Below, piece by piece: positions 1-9,298 of a stretch of DNA of 64,000 bases. Position 1 is the first letter of the stretch. The number at the start of each line of letters is the position of its first letter. The DNA comes from Pusillimonas minor (GTDB taxonomy: Bacteria; Pseudomonadota; Gammaproteobacteria; Burkholderiales; Burkholderiaceae_B): the NCBI RefSeq assembly GCF_014237865.1, contig NZ_JACJUU010000002.1:62001-126000 (forward strand). The letters are read 5' to 3'. The notes below the pieces were generated by a model, which saw nothing but the letters and a program-made list of their open reading frames with translations, did not search any database and was not told the origin of the DNA. The position numbers and the translations under genes were made by a program.

Positions 1-1
1 T

Positions 2-787
2 CGCACGGCAATTTGCACCTCAAACCCGGACACCATTATTGTCCGGGGCAAAGACCTGGCCGAAGAGCTTATTGGCAAAGCATCGTTCGGCGACTACTTC
101 CATTTGCTGGTTACCGGCAAAATGCCCAATGCCACGCAGTCGGCCGTGCTTAATGCCACGCTGGTGGCCATTGCCGAACACGGGCTGGTACCCAGCGTGC
201 AGGCCAGTCGCATGACGCTTGCGGCAGCCCCCGATGCGCTGCAAGGCGCTGTTGCTGCAGGCATTCTGGGCTGCGGCTCGGTCATTTTGGGCGCTTCCGA
301 AAGCTGCGGCCAATTTCTGGAAGACATCCGCACACGCGCCAACGGCAACCCCGATCAATTCGAATCGGCAGCACGCGAGGCCGTGACCGAACTGCGTCAG
401 GCGCGTCGCGCCATTCCCGGTTACGGTCACCCCTTGCACAAAAGCCGCGACCCCCGCGTCAGCGCACTGTTCAGGGTAGCCGCCGAAGCCGGCGCCGACA
501 TGACCTACGTCAACCTTGCCGAAGCCGTCGAAAAGGTCATCCCCGACATCGTGGGCAAGTCGCTCATGCTGAATGTGTCTGCGGCCATCCCCGCGGTATT
601 GCTGGGCATCGGGTTCCCGTTGGCCGGGCTGAAGGGTGTGCCTATTCTGGCCCGAACGGCCGGCCTTATTGGTCACCTGGTCGAAGAGGCCAATCAGCAC
701 CCCATCGGGTTTGCGCTGTCGTACCAGGCGACCCGACAGGTCGAATACACCGGCGAAGCCCCGCCCGGTTTTGTTCCCGGCGACTAA
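2..787 (+). CDS. Citryl-CoA lyase / citrate synthase-like protein (5' partial)
   Basis: The reading frame enters from the left edge, so the true start is just outside the window; 261 residues are visible. It belongs to the citrate synthase superfamily. A His in AEHGLVPS and the motif GYGHPLHKSRDPR match the catalytic His regions of citrate synthases, and the C-terminal part (GLIGHLVEEANQHP) is typical of the short form annotated as citryl-CoA lyase, which cleaves citryl-CoA to acetyl-CoA and oxaloacetate. A CaiB/BaiF CoA-transferase follows on the same strand about 110 bases downstream. The pair suggests CoA activation of a di- or tricarboxylic acid followed by a retro-aldol cleavage. The true substrate (citrate, citramalate or another acid) cannot be read from sequence. 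Confidence 0.8.
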   Translation, partial: RTAICTSNPDTIIVRGKDLAEELIGKASFGDYFHLLVTGKMPNATQSAVLNATLVAIAEHGLVPSVQASRMTLAAAPDALQGAVAAGILGCGSVILGASESCGQFLEDIRTRANGNPDQFESAAREAVTELRQARRAIPGYGHPLHKSRDPRVSALFRVAAEAGADMTYVNLAEAVEKVIPDIVGKSLMLNVSAAIPAVLLGIGFPLAGLKGVPILARTAGLIGHLVEEANQHPIGFALSYQATRQVEYTGEAPPGFVPGD

Positions 788-899
788 GCATTTGCTGCTT
801 ATCGACTCAAGACACTCTATCTAAAGACTTCTCATCGAAACATAACCCGTTTGGGCGTCCTGGCACGCCCAGGGCCTCTTTTTGCCCGGAGCAAAGACC

Positions 900-2078
900 A
901 TGAAAAAAGTTCTGGAAGGCATTCGTGTACTGGACCAGGGGACCTTCATTACCGGACCGGCAGCCGGCATGTTGCTGGCTGACCTGGGCGCAGATGTCAT
1001 CAAAGTTGAACAACCCGGCAGCGGCGACCCGTTCCGGGCCTTCAAAGGCGGCCTTTACAGTCCGCATTACCAAACTTACAACCGCAACAAACGCAGCGTG
1101 ACGCTGAACACAAAAGACAAAGACGATCTGGCGGTCATGGACGAACTCGTTCGCAGCGCAGACGTTTACATCCAGAATTTCCGCCCGGGCGCCGCCGACA
1201 GACTGGGCGTCGGCGAAAAGCGCCTGCGCGACATCAACCCGCGCCTGGTGTATTGCTCGATCAGCGGTTTCGGCCAGACAGGGCCCTCGGCCTCCCGTCC
1301 GGCCTACGACTCGGTGGCACAGGCCGCCAGTGGTTTTCTGGGCCTGTTAATAAACCCCGAAAACCCGCGCGTTGTCGGCCCTGCGTTGGCCGATGCCATT
1401 ACCGGGTTTTATGCGGCCTACGGCATTCTGGGTGCCCTGTTCGACCGCAGCCGTACCGGCGAAGGCAGCACCGTCGAAGTGTCCATGCTCGAAGCCATGT
1501 GCCACTTCAACCTCGATGCCTTCACACACTTTTATTCCGTCGGCGAAGTCATGGGCCCCTACAGCCGCCCCAGCGTATCGCAGTCGTACGTCATGAAATG
1601 CAAAGACGGCAAGTGGCTGGCGTTGCACATGTCGTCACCCGAAAAATTCTGGCAGGGCCTGGCCAACGCCATCGAACGCCCCAACCTGTTCGAAGACCCC
1701 CGTTTCTGCGACCGTAATGCGCGCATCCAGCACCAGGAAACCCTGATCAAGGTACTGTCGGAAATTTTTATCACCAAAGACCGCAACGCCTGGTGCGAAC
1801 GTTTGCTGGCCCAAGACGTACCGCACGCCCCGATGTACGACCCCAGCGAAGCCCTTGAAGACCCGCAAGCCAAACACCTCGAGATTCTGGTGTCGGGGCA
1901 ACACCCTGAGATGGGGTTGTTTCGTACGGTGCGCCCGCCGGTCAACTTCGACGGCGAGCACGCCAAATCGGTCGTGCCCCCGCCCGTACTCGGCGAACAC
2001 AACGACGACATTCTTGGCCCGATTCGAGCCACGCTTGGCCAGAAATCACCGCCCACCGGGCCTGAGTCTGACGCATAA
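900..2078 (+). CDS. CaiB/BaiF family CoA-transferase
   Basis: This is a class III CoA-transferase of about 392 residues, the usual family length. The N-terminus (VLEGIRVLDQGTFITGPAAG) and the segment LADLGADVIKVEQPGSGDP are the hallmark family start and CoA-binding region. The segment NFRPGAADRLG and the following YCSISGFGQTGP stretch carry the conserved catalytic-loop neighbourhood. I chose ATG 900, preceded by a GGAG ribosome site, over an in-frame ATG six codons upstream. It probably moves CoA from a donor thioester to a carboxylic acid, feeding the citryl-CoA-lyase-like enzyme just upstream. A strong terminator follows the stop. Substrate not determinable. Confidence 0.88.
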   Translation: MKKVLEGIRVLDQGTFITGPAAGMLLADLGADVIKVEQPGSGDPFRAFKGGLYSPHYQTYNRNKRSVTLNTKDKDDLAVMDELVRSADVYIQNFRPGAADRLGVGEKRLRDINPRLVYCSISGFGQTGPSASRPAYDSVAQAASGFLGLLINPENPRVVGPALADAITGFYAAYGILGALFDRSRTGEGSTVEVSMLEAMCHFNLDAFTHFYSVGEVMGPYSRPSVSQSYVMKCKDGKWLALHMSSPEKFWQGLANAIERPNLFEDPRFCDRNARIQHQETLIKVLSEIFITKDRNAWCERLLAQDVPHAPMYDPSEALEDPQAKHLEILVSGQHPEMGLFRTVRPPVNFDGEHAKSVVPPPVLGEHNDDILGPIRATLGQKSPPTGPESDA

Positions 2079-2106
2079 TCACCGCCCTATCTCGCTTGAA
2101 AAAAAT

Positions 2107-2142
2107 GCCCGGCCTTATGATTACTAAGGCCGGGCTTTTTTT
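2107..2142 (+). terminator. Rho-independent terminator after the CoA-transferase gene
   Basis: An 11-bp perfect GC-rich stem (GCCCGGCCTTA / TAAGGCCGGGC) with a 7-nt loop is followed by seven T. It starts 29 bases after the CoA-transferase stop. The remaining ~155 bases to the next gene show nothing I recognise. Confidence 0.9.
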
Positions 2143-2297
2143 ATTACGCAGAAAAGTTCAGGCTTGTACAACCGAGTGGGTAGTAACCGAACGGATGAGA
2201 CGGGCAGTGGCCCGACCAACAGACAGCTATGCCCTGAACGGACTGAGCGCCGTCAACAATCGTCTCGTTCAAACATCACACAGCCAGAGAGCAAGAC

Positions 2298-3029
2298 TTA
2301 ATGTCCCGCCCCCAGCATTGCCCGACGCAGCTCATCGTGGTCGATAGCCGCAGCGTCGTTAAAGTGGCGTGTGATCCGGCCATGGGCCAACACATAGGCC
2401 CGTGACGCAACGCTAATAGCCTGAAAGAAGCTTTGTTCTGCCATCAGAATGGTTAGATTGGTGCTTTGTTGCAGTGCTTTGATGGTATCAATGACCTGCC
2501 CCACAATAATGGGCGCCAGCCCAACAGAGGGCTCATCAATGACAATGACTTTCGGTGCTGTCATAAGGCAACGGGCAATAGCCAGTAATTGCTGCTGGCC
2601 GCCGCTCATGCTGCCCGCCAACTGGCGCCGGCGCTCTTGCAAGATCGGGAAGGTTTCATAGCAGAACGCCAGGTTTTTTTCGAGCTGGTCGCGCACCATG
2701 GGGTTGCTGCCGGCCAGGCGCAAATTGTCTTCTACCGACAGCGTCGGTACCAAGCGGCGGCCCTCGGGCACAATCGACAACCCCTTGCGCACGATTTCGT
2801 GCGGGGGCAAGTCGGTAAGGTTGGTCGTGACGCCATCCCATTCGAGCAAAATGCGCCCTTTACTGGGCTTTACAAACCCCATCACGCAATTAAGCAGCGT
2901 GCTTTTGCCATTGCCATTGGTGCCCAGCAGAGCCACCAGCTCGGCCTCGTTGACCTCGAGCGAAACGTCGTGCAACACCGGCACGGCACCGTAACCGGCG
3001 CTGAGGTTTTCAATGATGAGTCTGTTCAC
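2298..3029 (-). CDS. livF: Branched-chain amino-acid-type ABC transporter ATPase (LivF-like)
   Basis: One of two cytoplasmic ATPases of a Liv-type importer. Walker A is GTNGNGKST, the signature is SMSGGQQQ, and Walker B is VIVIDEPSVGL; residues following Walker B (GLAPIIV) are typical of LivF. I chose the GTG at 3029, which gives the normal LivF start NRLIIENLSAGYG; the open frame extends further upstream inside livG but that part does not resemble the family. With this start the gene overlaps the end of livG by about 20 bases. It is the last gene of a leftward operon running binding protein, livH, livM, livG, livF. Confidence 0.87.
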   Translation of the reverse strand: MNRLIIENLSAGYGAVPVLHDVSLEVNEAELVALLGTNGNGKSTLLNCVMGFVKPSKGRILLEWDGVTTNLTDLPPHEIVRKGLSIVPEGRRLVPTLSVEDNLRLAGSNPMVRDQLEKNLAFCYETFPILQERRRQLAGSMSGGQQQLLAIARCLMTAPKVIVIDEPSVGLAPIIVGQVIDTIKALQQSTNLTILMAEQSFFQAISVASRAYVLAHGRITRHFNDAAAIDHDELRRAMLGAGH

Positions 3030-3735
3030 CGAAGTACACCTTTTGAACGGTTGTATTGTTGGCGATTTCGTCTGCCGTACCGGCCGCAATCAGCAAACCA
3101 GTGTCGAAGCAGACCACGCGCTGCGAGAAGCGCATGACCGCATGCATAATGTGCTCGATCATAATGATGGCCACGCCGGACGCATTCAGGCGCATGAGGA
3201 TGTCGAGCACTTCATCGATTTCGGTATCCGACAAGCCAGCCATGGCCTCGTCTGCGATCAGCACTTTCGGGTCGCTGGCCAGGGCGCGTGCCAATTCAAG
3301 TTTGCGCAGTTCGAGCTGAGATAAATCACCCGATGGGTCGTACGCCCTTTGATGCAAATTAACGGACTCGAGCAACTGCAAGGCGCGCGCCTCTTTGTTG
3401 TGAACCGCAGGCTTGTAATCGAGCGGCACCAGCAGGTTCTCGAGGACGCTCATGCCAATAAAAGGGCGGGGAATCTGGAAACTGCGCGATATCCCCATAC
3501 GGGCACGCTCGAACGGCGGCACGTTGCTGATATCTTTGCCCATGAACTGAACCGACCCCTGGTCTGGACGTAACACGCCTGTAATGCAGTTGATGAGGGT
3601 TGTTTTACCCGCGCCATTAGGGCCAATGATACCCAGACGCTCACCTTGCATCAGGTCGAGGTCGACCGGCCCAAGGGCCTTGAACACGCCAAAAGATTTT
3701 TCTATGCCACGTAAAGAAAGGGCGGGTGACGTCAT
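3010..3735 (-). CDS. livG: Branched-chain amino-acid-type ABC transporter ATPase (LivG-like)
   Basis: 241 residues. Walker A is GPNGAGKTT (residues 38-46) and Walker B is VLIADEAMAGL (about 158-168). The ABC signature, normally LSGGQ or LSYGQ, reads LSQLE at about 138-142, followed by the usual LivG-like RKLELARAL. The partner LivF has a canonical signature, so the two composite ATP sites of the heterodimer would differ. It overlaps livM by 4 bases (ATGA) and belongs to the leftward importer operon. Function as an importer ATPase is secure; the cargo is not. Confidence 0.88.
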   Translation of the reverse strand: MTSPALSLRGIEKSFGVFKALGPVDLDLMQGERLGIIGPNGAGKTTLINCITGVLRPDQGSVQFMGKDISNVPPFERARMGISRSFQIPRPFIGMSVLENLLVPLDYKPAVHNKEARALQLLESVNLHQRAYDPSGDLSQLELRKLELARALASDPKVLIADEAMAGLSDTEIDEVLDILMRLNASGVAIIMIEHIMHAVMRFSQRVVCFDTGLLIAAGTADEIANNTTVQKVYFGEQTHH

Positions 3736-4679
3736 CGTGCACCTCCGGATTTGCGTTTGGCCAGGCCGAGAATACCGTTGGGCGCCAGCGCAACGAAGGC
3801 AATAAGGACCAGACCGACAAACAAAATATTAAGTTCGGATGAAATGGTGACCGTGGCAATTTGCTGCACAGAGGCCAGCAAAATGGCACCAATGACCGGC
3901 CCAAGCCAGCTGCGGGTGCCGCCAATAAGCGGCATGGCAATTGCGTTAAGGCCAATAAGCAAGCTGAATGCAGTGACCGGTTCGACAAACGAGGTGTAGA
4001 ACGGGAACGGCGCACCTGCCGCCCCCAATATGGCGCCACTCACGGTACATGCCAGTAACTTCAGACGTAACGTGGGTACCCCCGAGCACTCGGCGGCGTC
4101 TTCGCTGGCACGCACAGCCCGTAGCCCACGCCCCACCCAGGAAAGTTCTATCCAGCGGGCCAGCGCGACGCTGATGACCGCCACAATGAGCATGACCAAA
4201 AAGATATATTGCACCGGGCCGCCAGACCAGTCGGGTGGCGGCGGGCCGTACACGGCCATGCCGCGGGCCCCGCCCATACCGGGGATATTGTGAATAATGG
4301 TTTCAAGCACAATAACCAGGCCCAGCGTGGCAATAGCGAAATATACCCCCTGGATTTGCAGCGTAAGGTACCCCATGCCCAGCCCCAGCAATGCGCCTGC
4401 GCCCGCAGCACACAAAATACCCAGCCACAGGGGGATTTCGAACACATTGAACAAGAATGCCGAGATATACACCCCAAGGCCAAAGAAAGCCGCAGCCCCG
4501 AAGTTGATATAGCCTGCATACCCCCCCAGTACATTCCAGCCCGTGGATATGGCGACGTACTGAACAATGACGTAGCCGGCAAAAAAGTAAAACGGATTGG
4601 TCACGATGGACGGGGCCAGAAAACCGGCCGCAATAACAGCCAAAGCGGCAATCGTGAAAACAAGATTGTTGCGTTTCAT
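3732..4679 (-). CDS. livM: Branched-chain amino-acid-type ABC transporter permease (LivM-like)
   Basis: Inner-membrane permease of about 315 residues with multiple hydrophobic helices. The segments GGYAGYINFGAAAFFGLGVYISAFLF, here spanning roughly residues 50-75, and the conserved QGVYFAIATLGL are LivM landmarks, and the C-terminus has the family NGILGLAKRK ending. I chose ATG 4679 (MKRNNLVF), which overlaps the livH stop by 4 bases, over longer upstream starts that would read back through livH. With LivH it forms the channel of the importer. Confidence 0.88.
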   Translation of the reverse strand: MKRNNLVFTIAALAVIAAGFLAPSIVTNPFYFFAGYVIVQYVAISTGWNVLGGYAGYINFGAAAFFGLGVYISAFLFNVFEIPLWLGILCAAGAGALLGLGMGYLTLQIQGVYFAIATLGLVIVLETIIHNIPGMGGARGMAVYGPPPPDWSGGPVQYIFLVMLIVAVISVALARWIELSWVGRGLRAVRASEDAAECSGVPTLRLKLLACTVSGAILGAAGAPFPFYTSFVEPVTAFSLLIGLNAIAMPLIGGTRSWLGPVIGAILLASVQQIATVTISSELNILFVGLVLIAFVALAPNGILGLAKRKSGGAR

Positions 4680-5557
4680 CGTGAAGCTCCGAATAAACCT
4701 TGGGGACGAAACGCCAGGGCTAACAGCAAAATCGCGAAGGCGACGCCAGGAGACCACGACGGCGTAAGGTAGGCTGAGACAAACGACTCGGCAATGCCGA
4801 TCATGATGGCCACGACCAAGGTGCCGGGAATGGACCCCATGCCGGCCAGGACCACAATGGCAAATACCCGGCCGATTTGGAAACGACCGCTGAACGGATC
4901 AACAGGCCCCATCATGACCAGGGCAACCCCGCCCACCACGGCTGTAGCCGTGGCAATACCAAAAGCATGGCGTTTGATCCAGGCCGGGTCGATACCCGCA
5001 ATAGACAAGGCGCGATCATCGTGCGCCACTGCGCGAATGGCCGTACCGGAATTTGTTTTGGTGAAATACATCCAGAGCAGCGCAATCATGATTGGCGCCA
5101 GCAACGCGGGAATCAGCAGGCGATAGGGCAGCGTAAAAACGCCCAAATTAAGGCTGGTGCCAATGTATGGCGCACTGACGGACTTGAGCTCGGAGCCGAA
5201 CAACAAGGCAATGGCAATTTCAATGACCAGCGACAGCCCGAAGAACAGTGTCAGGCTTTGCAAAATGTTGACCTGCCCTCGTCGCTCGAAGGCTTGCGAG
5301 TAAAACGTATATAAAAGCATCCCGAACACATAGAAAACGGGAAGCCCGATAAGCGCGGCAAGCAAAGGGTCGACCCCCCACTGGCCCAGCCAAACCACAA
5401 AGTAGGCGCCGACAATTACCAGCGTGGGATGCGCCACGTTGGGAATGTGCAAAATGCCAAAGGTAATGGCCAGCCCCAGGGCGACGGCGGCATAAATGCT
5501 GCCCAGCAACACCCCGGTTGAAATGGCGTTAAAAAAGATGTCTAAGGTTGACGTCAT
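4676..5557 (-). CDS. livH: Branched-chain amino-acid-type ABC transporter permease (LivH-like)
   Basis: Inner-membrane permease of about 293 residues with some eight hydrophobic segments. Landmarks are GSIYAAVALGLAITFGILH and NVAHPTLVIVGAYF near the N-terminus and the C-terminal FRPQGLFG typical of LivH. I chose the start at 5557 (MTSTLDIFF) because the ten upstream residues have no family counterpart. It sits about 75 bases downstream of the binding-protein stop and is coupled to livM by an ATGA overlap. Confidence 0.88.
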   Translation of the reverse strand: MTSTLDIFFNAISTGVLLGSIYAAVALGLAITFGILHIPNVAHPTLVIVGAYFVVWLGQWGVDPLLAALIGLPVFYVFGMLLYTFYSQAFERRGQVNILQSLTLFFGLSLVIEIAIALLFGSELKSVSAPYIGTSLNLGVFTLPYRLLIPALLAPIMIALLWMYFTKTNSGTAIRAVAHDDRALSIAGIDPAWIKRHAFGIATATAVVGGVALVMMGPVDPFSGRFQIGRVFAIVVLAGMGSIPGTLVVAIMIGIAESFVSAYLTPSWSPGVAFAILLLALAFRPQGLFGASR

Positions 5558-5631
5558 GCTGCAATGCCCCACCGGCCGGCCCCGCAAGGGGCCGGTCGTA
5601 CGTGAAGGTTAAAGAATGGCAGAGGGCCGAA

Positions 5632-6900
5632 TTAGCCCTGGCGTGCCTTGTTATAAGGCGTGATCAGCTCGCCCGACTTGAGCGATGACGGATCGAGAAT
5701 GACCTGACGGCCGGGCTCGCGGAACTGATTGATGTCGTTGCCCTTAACGCCCTGAACCTGAATCATGAGGGTGCGTCGTTCTGTCCAGTCGCCCAGTTCG
5801 TTGAAGGCTACCTTGCCTACCAGAGTGTCGATTGGGTTGGCATGCAGGTACTGCGCCATCTTGGCGTGATCAACCGACTGCGAACCCTTGATACCGGCTT
5901 CGACGATTTGCCCGGCCACGTAGTAGAACGGCGGGATATAGAAACCGAGGGGGTCGAGATTTTCGGCCTGGGCCTTGGGCACGTAGCGGCTGAAGAAGTT
6001 GTCGATGGCCGGCGTTTTAAGCGTGGGCTCGGGAACGAAGGTAGTAATGTTGACCAGACCATTGAGGTCTTGGCCCAACGAACCCAGCAACGAACCATAC
6101 TGCGGGCCGATCATGGAGCCGCCAAAAATTTGTACCGAATCGGAAATACCGATTTCTTTGACGCCGCGGATGATGGCCGCGCTGTCGGCAGGGTAAGAGC
6201 AAACAAAAACGGCGTCGGGGTTGGCCGCATTGATGTTGCGCAAAATGGTCGAGAAGTCGCTGGTGTTAGGCGGATAGCTTTGGTTCATGACCACTTCCAT
6301 CCCGTACTCTTTGGCCACCTGGGCCCCGCCCTGGGCCGCGCTGGCCGAGAATTCGAGGTCGGAATTAATGATGGCAATTTTTTTGGCGTTGATGGACTTG
6401 GCCAGGTCGAAGAATCCGCGCGCCCAGCCCAACATGGAGTTGGGGCCCCAGGGGCAGGCGTGGAAGTATTTGTCGTGGCGCGCGCGGTCGTTGCCGGCCA
6501 GGGCAAACATACCCACCATAAACTGGTTGCGCTGACGAATAAACGGCATGAGCGGCGCCGACAGGTTCGCCCCGTAAGGCGAAATCAGGACGTCGACCTT
6601 ATCGACATCGACCATTTTTGAGTAAATGGCGGGGACGTTGGATGCGCTGCTTTGGTCGTCGTAGATAACGAATTCGACCTTGCGGCCCAGCAGGCCGCCG
6701 GCGGCGTTAACGTCGTCGCGCCAAAGTTCGTAACCAATCTGGCCGGCGCGTGTACTGGCCAACGGCCCTGTTAACGAAACGCTGGCCCCGATACGAATGG
6801 GCTTGTCGCTGGCATAAGCCTTGCGCGAAATGATTGCAGGCGCAGCCAGGCCGGCGGCGGCCATGGCGGCTAACTTGTTGAACTGACGTCGTGTGGTCAT
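5632..6900 (-). CDS. ABC transporter substrate-binding protein, Leu/Ile/Val-binding family, Tat-exported
   Basis: 422-residue periplasmic binding protein of the Peripla_BP_6 type. The N-terminus carries a twin-arginine signal (TTRRQFNKLAAMAAAG) with a likely cleavage after AYA near residue 30. The mature part begins with the family pattern IRIGASVSLTGPLAS, followed by GLLGRKVEFVIYDDQS. It is the first gene of the leftward Liv-type operon and faces a LysR regulator across a 286-base intergenic region. Location beside a citryl-CoA-lyase-like enzyme and a CoA-transferase suggests an organic acid or aromatic acid as cargo; this is inference. Confidence 0.88.
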   Translation of the reverse strand: MTTRRQFNKLAAMAAAGLAAPAIISRKAYASDKPIRIGASVSLTGPLASTRAGQIGYELWRDDVNAAGGLLGRKVEFVIYDDQSSASNVPAIYSKMVDVDKVDVLISPYGANLSAPLMPFIRQRNQFMVGMFALAGNDRARHDKYFHACPWGPNSMLGWARGFFDLAKSINAKKIAIINSDLEFSASAAQGGAQVAKEYGMEVVMNQSYPPNTSDFSTILRNINAANPDAVFVCSYPADSAAIIRGVKEIGISDSVQIFGGSMIGPQYGSLLGSLGQDLNGLVNITTFVPEPTLKTPAIDNFFSRYVPKAQAENLDPLGFYIPPFYYVAGQIVEAGIKGSQSVDHAKMAQYLHANPIDTLVGKVAFNELGDWTERRTLMIQVQGVKGNDINQFREPGRQVILDPSSLKSGELITPYNKARQG

Positions 6901-7142
6901 TTGGGTCTCCTCCCAATGTCATTGAATACCTGAGGCGGTTTGTACCGCTTCGCTATTTACTGCCTGTGACCTTGAATTTTTTAAAGTGTGCAAGACGTGC
7001 AATTGGTTGCAGGTTGGGTCGTGCTGGGTGGTGTTCCTCCGGGATGGGGTGCCATGGGCTTTTGCAGCGTCATTTCGGCACAGTGAAATGAGTTTACTTT
7101 GTGCTTTGCATGAATGAAAATGAAGTTTTCCATTAAAAAACG

Positions 7143-7157
7143 ATCGACAGCATCGAT
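7143..7157. promoter_or_regulatory. Candidate LysR-type operator between the importer operon and its regulator
   Basis: The dyad ATCGACAGCATCGAT has 5-bp arms around 5 nt and contains the T-N11-A core expected of LysR sites. It lies 30 bases upstream of the regulator's ATG and in the only intergenic space shared with the divergent importer operon. A wider GTTTTC/GAAAAC pair flanks it. Short motif, so only a candidate. Confidence 0.35.
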
Positions 7158-7186
7158 AGAAAACTTACCCCACTGCAAGGCTTTTC

Positions 7187-8086
7187 ATGGAACTCAGACA
7201 CCTGCGCTACTTTGTCGCCTTGGCCGAACAACTTAGTTTTACGCAAGCCGCCGAGAAAGTTCACGTTACGCAATCAACACTATCACACCAGATCAAGCAA
7301 CTGGAAGAGGAATTGTCCTGCCTGCTTTTCTCGCGCATCGGCAAGCGTGTCGTCATGACAGAACGCGGCGAGGCCTTCCTGGAACACGCCCAGCGCGCCC
7401 TGCGCGAAGTTGAAGAAGGGATGAAAACCGTTCGCGACACCTCGAACGAACTCAGCGGCGTGGTTAGGGTGGGGACAACACACACATTCAATATGCGGAT
7501 TATTCCGCGCAGCGTGTCGATGTTTGTGGCGCAGCACCCATCGGTGTCAGTGCAGGTAACCGAGCTGCCCGGCGACATCGTGGCCCGCGAGCTGCTGGCC
7601 GGCAACCTTGATTTCGGAATTACGTACAAACCCGATAACACCGCCCAATTACAGTTCGAGCCTCTGTACAACGAAGAGATGCGCCTGGTGGTGGGCAAAC
7701 ACCACATGTTTGCCAAGCGCCGCTTCGTGCGCATGGCCGAACTGCACAAGCAAAAAATGGTGCTGTTGCCGCAGTCTTTTTCAACGCGCGCCTTACTGGA
7801 AGACTGCTTCAAGATGGCCAACGCGCAGCCGGTGGTGGTGGCCGAAATGAACGCCGTGGTGCCGATGCTGGAATTTGTGACCATGACCGACGCGGCCGCG
7901 ATTATTTCGGAATACGGGCTATGGGGCGATGAGGTGGCGGTACTTCCGCTTCAGAGCCCCACCCCCGTTCGCACCCCTGGCCTGCTATGGCTGCGCGACG
8001 CCCCACGCAGCCCCGCCGTTCGGCAGTTTGCCACTATCATCAGAGACCGGGTGAACGAGTTCAACCCAAAACGTCGCTTAAAGTAA
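7187..8086 (+). CDS. LysR family transcriptional regulator
   Basis: 299 residues, normal for the family. The N-terminal winged helix-turn-helix reads MELRHLRYFVALAEQLSFTQ followed by AAEKVHVTQSTLSHQIKQLE, a textbook LysR DNA-binding domain; the rest is the periplasmic-binding-fold effector domain. It is divergent from the Liv-type operon, the classical arrangement for a LysR regulator that controls its neighbour and itself. The cargo or an enzyme intermediate of the flanking CoA-thioester pathway is the likely inducer (inference). Confidence 0.92.
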   Translation: MELRHLRYFVALAEQLSFTQAAEKVHVTQSTLSHQIKQLEEELSCLLFSRIGKRVVMTERGEAFLEHAQRALREVEEGMKTVRDTSNELSGVVRVGTTHTFNMRIIPRSVSMFVAQHPSVSVQVTELPGDIVARELLAGNLDFGITYKPDNTAQLQFEPLYNEEMRLVVGKHHMFAKRRFVRMAELHKQKMVLLPQSFSTRALLEDCFKMANAQPVVVAEMNAVVPMLEFVTMTDAAAIISEYGLWGDEVAVLPLQSPTPVRTPGLLWLRDAPRSPAVRQFATIIRDRVNEFNPKRRLK

Positions 8087-8139
8087 AAACGCCCGTCGGG
8101 ATAACCGCCGCAAAGAACCGACGTTTCGCGACAAGCATG

Positions 8140-8176
8140 AAAAAACCCCAAAAGTGGGTCTCCAGCTTTTGGGGTT
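8140..8176 (-). terminator. Rho-independent terminator of lipA
   Basis: An 11-bp perfect stem (AACCCCAAAAG / CTTTTGGGGTT) with an 11-nt loop. Read leftward, the stem is followed by a T run, so it terminates the lipA transcript; it has no T run in the LysR direction. Confidence 0.8.
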
Positions 8177-8211
8177 CAGTTCAGCGCCGGGCTTTCTTGC
8201 GTGCAATTAAA

Positions 8212-9195
8212 TTAACTGGCCACACCCGCCGCGTGCGCTTGTTCGTCGGCATGATAGGACGAGCGCACCATGGCGCCAACGGCCGCATGACTGAAGCCCA
8301 TGGCGTAGGCCTCGCGCTCGAACATGGCGAAGGTGTCGGGGTGTACGTAGCGCAATACGGGCAAGTGATGCTCGGACGGCTGCAGGTACTGGCCAATGGT
8401 GATCATGTCGACATTGTGCTCGCGCATGTCGCGCATGACCTGCAAAATTTCTTCGTCGGTTTCGCCCAGACCAAGCATCAGGCCCGACTTGGTGGGTACG
8501 CCGGGATGCCGCGCCTTGAATTCGGACAGCAGCTTGAGCGAATGATGATAGTCGGAACCCGGCCGGGCCTGTTTGTACAGGCGGGGCACGGTTTCGAGGT
8601 TATGGTTCATCACGTCGGGTGGGCCCTGGTCGAGAATGCCCAGCGCGCGGTCAAGGCGGGCGCGGAAATCGGGCACCAGAATTTCGATGCGTGTAGACGG
8701 TGAAAGCTCGCGAACCTTGCGGATGCATTCGACAAAATGGGCCGCGCCGCCATCGCGCAGGTCGTCGCGGTCGACCGACGTAATCACAACATAAGACAGT
8801 TTTAGCGCCGCAATAGTGCGTGCCAGGTTTTCGGGCTCGTTGACATCGAGCGGATCAGGGCGACCATGACCAACGTCGCAAAACGGGCAACGACGTGTGC
8901 ATTTGTCGCCCATAATCATGAAGGTGGCGGTGCCTTTGCCAAAGCACTCGCCAATGTTTGGACAGGACGCCTCTTCGCAAACGGTATGCAGGTTGTGCTC
9001 GCGCAAAATACGCTTGATGTCGTGAAAGCGGGAGCTTGGTGCCGCCGCCTTGACGCGAATCCAGTCAGGCTTTTTCAGGCGCTCGGCCGGAACAATTTTG
9101 ATGGGAATGCGCGACGTTTTAGCTTCGGACTTTTGCTTTTGGGTCGCATCGTAAACCGTATCGGTACGACCTACGGCCTGATCTGGAGTAGACAT
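8212..9195 (-). CDS. lipA: Lipoyl synthase
   Basis: Radical-SAM enzyme that inserts two sulfurs into octanoyl groups on lipoyl domains. Auxiliary-cluster cysteines C-x4-C-x5-C are at residues 73, 78 and 84, and the radical-SAM C-x3-C-x2-C at 99, 103 and 106 (CTRRCPFC). The C-terminal RSSYHADEQ supplies the conserved R-S-S-Y motif. About 327 residues from ATG 9195; the longer open frame upstream lacks family similarity. It follows lipB by about 100 bases on the same strand, so both steps of protein lipoylation are encoded together. Confidence 0.97.
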   Translation of the reverse strand: MSTPDQAVGRTDTVYDATQKQKSEAKTSRIPIKIVPAERLKKPDWIRVKAAAPSSRFHDIKRILREHNLHTVCEEASCPNIGECFGKGTATFMIMGDKCTRRCPFCDVGHGRPDPLDVNEPENLARTIAALKLSYVVITSVDRDDLRDGGAAHFVECIRKVRELSPSTRIEILVPDFRARLDRALGILDQGPPDVMNHNLETVPRLYKQARPGSDYHHSLKLLSEFKARHPGVPTKSGLMLGLGETDEEILQVMRDMREHNVDMITIGQYLQPSEHHLPVLRYVHPDTFAMFEREAYAMGFSHAAVGAMVRSSYHADEQAHAAGVAS

Positions 9196-9298
9196 ACACC
9201 TTCCTGGGCCGCAACCCGCAAAGGCTGCGACATCATGAATTGGTAAAAACCCTATTTTAGCGCCTGAGCCCCTCGAAGGCCTAATCTCCCCGGCTGCG

